A DNA stretch of 64,000 bases. It comes from Jaapia argillacea MUCL 33604. Lineage: Eukaryota > Basidiomycota > Agaricomycetes > Jaapiales > Jaapiaceae. The notes beneath the pieces were generated by a model, which ran no database searches, was not told the origin of the DNA, and saw nothing but the letters and a program-made list of their open reading frames with translations. Location: contig KL197717.1 in NCBI GenBank assembly GCA_000697665.1, positions 125,325 to 189,324 on the forward strand. Direction: 5' to 3'. Position numbers and translations under genes: made by a program. Positions 58,758-64,000 of this stretch are shown here, piece after piece (position 1 is the first letter of the stretch; every line of letters starts with the position of its first letter).

Positions 58758-60022
58758 TCTATGAGTTATTGGGGAGAGGGGTCAACAATGAATCAACTAT
58801 AATAACGAAGAGAGTCGCGGACACAGGAATCGAGTTACGGGAACCGAGTTTTGGACCAATGGTGATCGCTACCTGGGATTGATTTGAGAGGACAGAATGT
58901 GAGAGCAACGACACGTACTAAATACCGGTTGTTGCGATTGTAGAATGTTCGTGAACAGTGTTATAGGGAGGCAAGACACACTGCCTCTCCCTGAATCCTG
59001 TGTCCTGCCTCAAGGTGGAACGTGCTCCTTCCACATTCCCATTCCAAACTTAGAACAATTGTGCTGCGGTGATTCAACCCTTCTAAATGCTACTGTATAT
59101 GGTTGAGGATGGTCACCTGTGCGACTTAAGTTGAAATCCACAAAACACCAGTCAGATGCGAAAATCTCATGAGATCAGTATGGTGAGCTCACCGTGATTG
59201 ACGCCCAAACGTTCATTTGCACCCCGGACCGTTTCGCGGATGTCACGATCCATAGCAAGCTTGAAATAGAGATGGTATTTGAGCTTCATGTTGTGTACTG
59301 GAGAGGAGTTCCAAGTCATGGTTCAGCATGGCATGGCCCTATGTCAGACATTATAAGTAATCGAGTATCGCACTAGGCCCTCAAATGTGTCCCCTGTAAG
59401 CAACGTCCTGTACCCAATCGCTCCCACGCCACATTGGCAGCGCACGTCTCATCATCACCACCACAGCCCAGTTGAAAGTTGAACAGCGGTTGATTTCATT
59501 TCGCCACACAGCACTTGTACCATCCCACCACCTTCGCCGGCCGTCCCACAGATCCGACATTGAAGATCGCAGAAATCGTATCCGCACTTTTAACATTCCA
59601 AGACTCCAACCCCGTCCGCCATTCTCCCAAAACTGAGATTCCTCATGCTATTGTGACCCCGGTATCTCACGTCCAAACTGTCAGCTTGAACCATACGATA
59701 CGGTCCCTCCTCCTCCACAGCCATCTCCCGAGACGAGTGTCGACCGAATAGCCATGAGAGGAGATCAACGAAGTTGTTGTCGCAGAAGAGGAAGGTTGAC
59801 ATGAGAAGCCATTCACAGTATTCTTTTAGATTGCTTCGGGATGAAGCGGTGTTCATTACCGTTTCGATCGCCGTCATCCGCGGAGGTTCCCAAGCCTCAA
59901 GGTAGCGGAGGTTGCTGAGGAGACGAAGCAGCACTGGTATAAAATCTGGTTCGCAACCATATTATCCTGCTTGGTTGATGATATTCATATTCACAACCGT
60001 TTACCCAGAATGGAAGAGCGCT
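58758..60022. other. Region upstream of CHAT gene 2 with relic repeats
   Basis: A stretch near 59296-59320 (GTACTGGAGAGGAGT) resembles the first exon of the truncated CHAT N-terminal copy, and 59400-59465 matches 50130-50195. Together they suggest a decayed N-terminal module and promoter like those at 49.0-50.2 kb. No intact frame is seen. Confidence 0.4.
59400..59465. repeat. Short segmental repeat, copy B
   Basis: This is the partner of 50130-50195. It lies upstream of the weak CHAT N-terminal relic at about 59.3 kb, the same relative position as copy A, which supports duplication of one larger unit. Confidence 0.5.
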
Positions 60023-60099
60023 TCAATAGGTATGGTCGTCTCCGTCGGTGTCCCTTACGCCTGCATTGCACGTCGTCGAGAACACGCATACGACGACCC

Positions 60100-60190
60100 A
60101 TGTGTTGGAGGAAATCTGAAATGTAACGTCATTAATCAAGTCCATAGGATATTTCCGCACCACACCAGCCAACTTTTGAACAAGGTGACC
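60100..60190 (-). repeat. 'ADVTF' module, copy 4
   Basis: The minus strand encodes VRKYPMDLINDVTFQIS followed by NTWVVVCVF. The DNA matches copy 1 around GAAATCTGAAATGTRACGTCA. It stands alone without a following BTB core. Confidence 0.5.
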
Positions 60191-60599
60191 ATCAACCGAG
60201 AATGAGCGCTTGAAGAATGAGACTCGCACCGCTTTCAAGTGGACGAGTAGTATAGGAAGTGAGTACTACTAGTTAGTATCGATCTCCTTCTACTTTCGCT
60301 TCCTCCCTCTCTCCACCAATCGACTCTTTGCTTCTCTCTATGCGCTTACGATCGGCTTTCGTCCACAGTGAATTCAACTGCACAGCTCAACTTGATCAAC
60401 CTCAGCTAAACCTTACTCCCTTCCTTTCCATCCCCTTAGTTCCGCCCTCTCCCCGTACACATACATTGCATGATGTTGAACCTTGGCAATAGTCTTCACG
60501 TAGATTGAGCACGAGCAGTGTTAGCTCTGAGGCCCGGCAGCCTGTCGCACTGCGCTGTGACAAGAGCGTGTCATCCAAGCATACATCAGTTCTCTGGTC

Positions 60600-60780
60600 T
60601 TACTGATCCCTCCGAACCTACTTACCAGGTTTCAAACGACCTTCGTTGTCCGCTCTTTCTCCGGAAACCTCGTCACCGCTTTGTATTCCCTCAGCCTTCT
60701 CAGTCTAAATGGTTACATTGCCCTCAGGTCTTGGGCAGACAGAATGGAGTCCTCCATCATCTATTCTTTCAATTAACGAC
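60600..60780. repeat. Segmental repeat, copy B (matches 51236-51480)
   Basis: See the partner for shared blocks. The orientation is the same. It is followed about 150 bases on by a BTB C-terminal fragment, as copy A is followed by BTB copy 2, so the two may be ends of one duplicated segment. Confidence 0.55.
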
Positions 60781-60924
60781 GATCTCAGTGCCACTTGAGA
60801 GTAGATCATCCAAGGATACCACCCGTCGCTCGTCGATAATCATCGTATTTGGGAGTTGGCCGGCAATAATATCGCCCTTATTAGGATCGTTCCCCACCCG
60901 TTAGCGCAACCCGTACCCTATCAG

Positions 60925-61110
60925 TCATCCACGTGTACACAGATTAAAATCGAATGTTAGGATGTGACTGATTTCCGCCTGGAGTAGCTTCTCGCGACCT
61001 GTGATGTAGGTTGTGCAGGTTTCCCATTTCAATGATTCGCGCAGTGGAAGTGTGCTGAGAGCTGAGAAAAAGTTGGTGTGGGGACACTCCTTGAACTCGA
61101 ACCACAACAA
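60925..61110 (-). pseudogene. BTB gene copy 4, C-terminal fragment
   Basis: The minus strand reads SLKWETCTTYITGREKLLQA followed by EISHILTFDF, matching the GREKLRRTEIVHIL part of BTB copy 2. Similarity stops near 61090 in both directions, so only a fragment is left. The right edge coincides with the change in sequence character. Confidence 0.6.
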
Positions 61111-63751
61111 GGTCGAGTTTTCCCACGCTCACCAGCAGGGCGAGGAAAAGCTCAACAGAGCTATCAGGACACAACCTGGCGTTATAACTGAGGATATCAG
61201 TCTACATAGCGAACTAATGGACCCCAAGGGGCCGCCAGTGGGTCCCCGCCGCAGAAGAATGGGAGGAATCGACGCCAAGGCCAACATCTGCCGAAGGGTC
61301 ACCCACGGAACCCCCGTGACGTGGCATACGTTGCCCTGAGCTGGCAGCCGACGACGACGAACCTAAGTAACACCAACGATGTATGCACGAACTCCCGCAT
61401 GCTAAGGTAGTCCCTAGATCGGATAGGGCTGACTGAGAGCGCCACGAACTACTGAAATGTCAACCGACTCAATGTCACATTGGGACAACTGAACAACAAC
61501 GAGGCCAGATCAGAATCCGCGGTGAACGGGCGGGCACTACCTGACCCCTCCGAACGATACGTAGACGACCCTACAGATATGATACAGGACACCCGACGCC
61601 CGACGGGAGGCGCACGGACGTCCACTGGATAAAATGATAACGAACTCAATGTCTGCTGCTATGGCAACAAGGTACACAAGCCTCACCTCAACACCTCTGC
61701 GTCCATGACCCGTGTTCGCCCCCAACGTAAATTGAACCCCAGTTTGCTGCGCCACCCCCCCTACTATATCCGGACTCGCAGCTGACGCGCTCCACAGCCA
61801 TCCCCACCACTAGTGGACCACACTCTTCGTGCCTCTCTCTAAGGAGAAGTGCTTCAGCCCTAAAAACCACAGGAGCTAGAGGGGCAAAGATCAGGACCCA
61901 CCGTCGGAGCATCCTCGACATGAACTTTCGTAAAAAAGGGAGGTAGAACCAGCACATAGTTAGGAGGATCACAGCGACTGGCTACTGGGAGGACGTAGAG
62001 TGCCTTTCCCCCCCCCATTCCCTCCCTTTTTAAGCAGGCAAGGACCCTGAGCTGGGGAAGACCTGCCTACGCCCCCCCAAGGGGGAGGGAAGTGTAAATC
62101 CAATATGTGTAGATTGCCGCTGTCCCAGCCACATGGCGCACCCTAGTCTAGTGGTGCAGAAAAATCAATTGAGACGGCCATTACATACTGGGTGTCCTTC
62201 ATCCGCCCTTCTTTTAAAAAGAAAGAACGACCAGAATCCTGTCACTACTACCGCACCACCACACTCGCTCAACCAGCTGAGGACACATGATGATATTCAG
62301 CCGCAGCCACTCGCCCACAAACCCTCCCACCCTGGAATGGGCTCACTCCCCAATCACCTTCAGTAATGGGCAGTCTCTCCTCCTCCATGGGGTCGACGCG
62401 TCCCAGCTGCACACTGCACTCTCAGCTCTCCTCGATAGGGGGCAGCACAACCAGCTCACTGGCGACCCGCATGAGGACGACGAATACCCACTACTACCAG
62501 TATACTCGTCAAAAGATCCACTAGACCCACCACCACCATACGCCGATCAAACACGTACCAGCCGAATCCCCAACCTCAGGATCCTGGGGCTTGGGTGGAT
62601 GCTCTTGCACAGCATGTACCAAGCACTCCTGGAGCGCACAGGATGGGGCGCCCTGTAGGAGGCCTATAAACCAGTAAGTACTTGATCAGATAGATCTGGA
62701 GAACATCCAGCCTCACAAAGCCCCCTCCAGCGCGACTCAGGTGCTACACAGGCCCTATAAGATAGAATGAGAGGGAATCTATGTGCCAGTTATACTGTAG
62801 CAGACGATCTTGGAATCACCAGAGACCCCCCACCCCTATCACGATCATATACATCTGAGCAACAGACCAGAACCACCTCCCTGACACACTGCCAAGCCGA
62901 CATCCTGCGAAGATACCAGAACTGCAAGATACCGAGCCGGCCCGACCTGGCCTGGCCACAAGAAAGGCTAAAAGACAATCACCGGAGCCGGACCGTAACT
63001 AAACTTGACACCAATATGACATGCTGTCAGGCAAACTGTGCCCAGCTAGGACCTACTACCGAATAGGAACCAGGAGCCTGCCGCAAAGCAAGAAGAGCGA
63101 GTGGATAAACCTAGTAAGAAGCGTGCTATAACGACAGACCAAGCCAAGCCCTAAATGGCATGACGACCGAACAATACGCAGCAACCCCATGAAGCCGGGG
63201 ATGCGATGGACGCAGAGGAAGAAAGAGAAACCTGGACTGCTGACACGGGGAAAGCTTAAAATGCTCCTGGAGAAGCGATGTCACACAGTGGTGCGAAGGG
63301 CACGAATAACAACCACCAACCGTGCTAGAACCACCCGAACAGAAAACAGTAGCGACACGAACAGAACACGGCGAGGCGAATCGAAGCCAAGAACATACGA
63401 GAATGGAATAGACTGACTATCGCCTACAGTCGATCCGATCCTCGCTCCTAGGCTAGAGTGCATGAAAGATGGGTAACCTTCGGAACCTGAGGCCCATACC
63501 TAGGAATGGGCACCGAGTCGTCGCAGTATCAGACTGCTAGCTAGAAACTGAGACGCCGAGGCGGCAAGCACACAAGGTGAAGGCCCAAAGCAAAAAGAAG
63601 GTGTGACATGTGTTGGAGATGGTCGAAAGTGTGCTCCACCAGAGTCAGCCTGACTATAAACTCCAAAGGAACGAGGGAGAGTGAGACAGACCTGAACCCC
63701 TACCCCCTCGAACAAGAAGAAAAAACAAACAAACAATACCTCACCGCAGCT
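61111..63751. mobile_element. Compositionally distinct DNA, possible transposable-element leader
   Basis: From about 61.1 kb the sequence becomes richer in A and C on this strand, BTB and CHAT relics stop, and no frame with family motifs is found. C- and G-runs occur at about 62000-62090, and a TATA-like GCCTATAAAC lies at 62662-62671. This could be the leading part of an LTR-type element whose body lies beyond the window, but no matching end repeat can be seen, so the family and age stay open. Confidence 0.3.
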
Positions 63752-64000
63752 ATGAGCGACGTTTCGAAAACACTCACTACCACGGCGATCAGCAGAGCCA
63801 GGAGCAGCGCTAACCAGAAAGTCACCGGAACACGCCCGAGTAACAAGTCCCACAAGGACGACGGAGACCAGTCTGCTGGACAATCGGTCTCTGCCGGAGT
63901 CCCCGCAGCTGAGTCCACGAGCCCTGACAAACCTCCCGCTCACACGGAGTCTGACCTGACCGTGTTGGACCCTCTCCCCACTGCTCAGGACACAGCACCC
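63752..64000 (+). CDS. Partial open frame running off the window, possible element gene
   Basis: An ATG at 63752 (MSDVSKTLTTTAISRARSS) opens 83 codons without a stop to the window end. The peptide is Ser/Thr/Pro-rich and basic then acidic, a pattern compatible with the start of a structural gene of an LTR retroelement, but also with a disordered host protein. No domain can be named. Confidence 0.3.
   Translation, partial: MSDVSKTLTTTAISRARSSANQKVTGTRPSNKSHKDDGDQSAGQSVSAGVPAAESTSPDKPPAHTESDLTVLDPLPTAQDTAP

Noticed and set aside
59189-59323. Intact N-terminal CHAT module upstream of CHAT gene 2
   Set aside because: Only about 15-25 bases resemble the first exon and the frames do not match; kept as a weak relic only.

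Overview
The window reads as nuclear DNA of a mushroom-forming basidiomycete (Agaricomycete). Genes lie on both strands, are cut by many 50-70 nt introns, and belong to families expanded in that group: membrane-anchored WD40 proteins, CorA-like transporters, C2-NACHT-WD40 receptors, TPR-CHAT proteins, F-box proteins and BTB proteins. All gene models were spliced by eye from reading frame, GT/GC...AG borders and recalled family motifs. There is one 950-base run of N (39624-40573).

Left part, about 3.6-34.5 kb, is mostly housekeeping: a TPS2-type trehalose-6-phosphate phosphatase (+), a Gbp2/Hrb1-like three-RRM protein (-), a large membrane WD40 protein (-), an unrecognised coiled-coil/Ser-rich protein (+), a HECT_2 (UBE3D-like) ubiquitin-ligase relative (+), a Rud3-like golgin (-), an F-box protein (+), histone H2B (-), two divergent paralogous small GTPases (-/+), a CorA-like transporter (-) and a SMYD-like SET protein (+). 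The first 3 kb holds a diverged tandem duplication and no convincing gene.

Right part, about 35-61 kb, is an accessory region. It holds a C2-NACHT-WD40 receptor gene broken by a stop codon and by foreign sequence around the N-run, an EI24-domain membrane protein, two full TPR-CHAT protease-like genes, a truncated promoter-plus-N-terminus copy of one of them, at least four decayed BTB gene copies, four copies of a short 'ADVTF' protein module, and several segmental repeats. The mixture of NLR, CHAT, GTPase and decaying BTB paralogs resembles a fast-evolving recognition or cell-death gene neighbourhood; that role is inference. From about 61.1 kb to the end the sequence changes character and may be the start of a transposable element.

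Most notable: three GC-AG introns in two genes (two in TPS2, one in the second CHAT gene), an H2B intron placed directly after the conserved C-terminal ubiquitylation lysine codon, GTPase paralogs lacking the usual NKxD motif, and the duplicated CHAT promoter/N-terminal unit.
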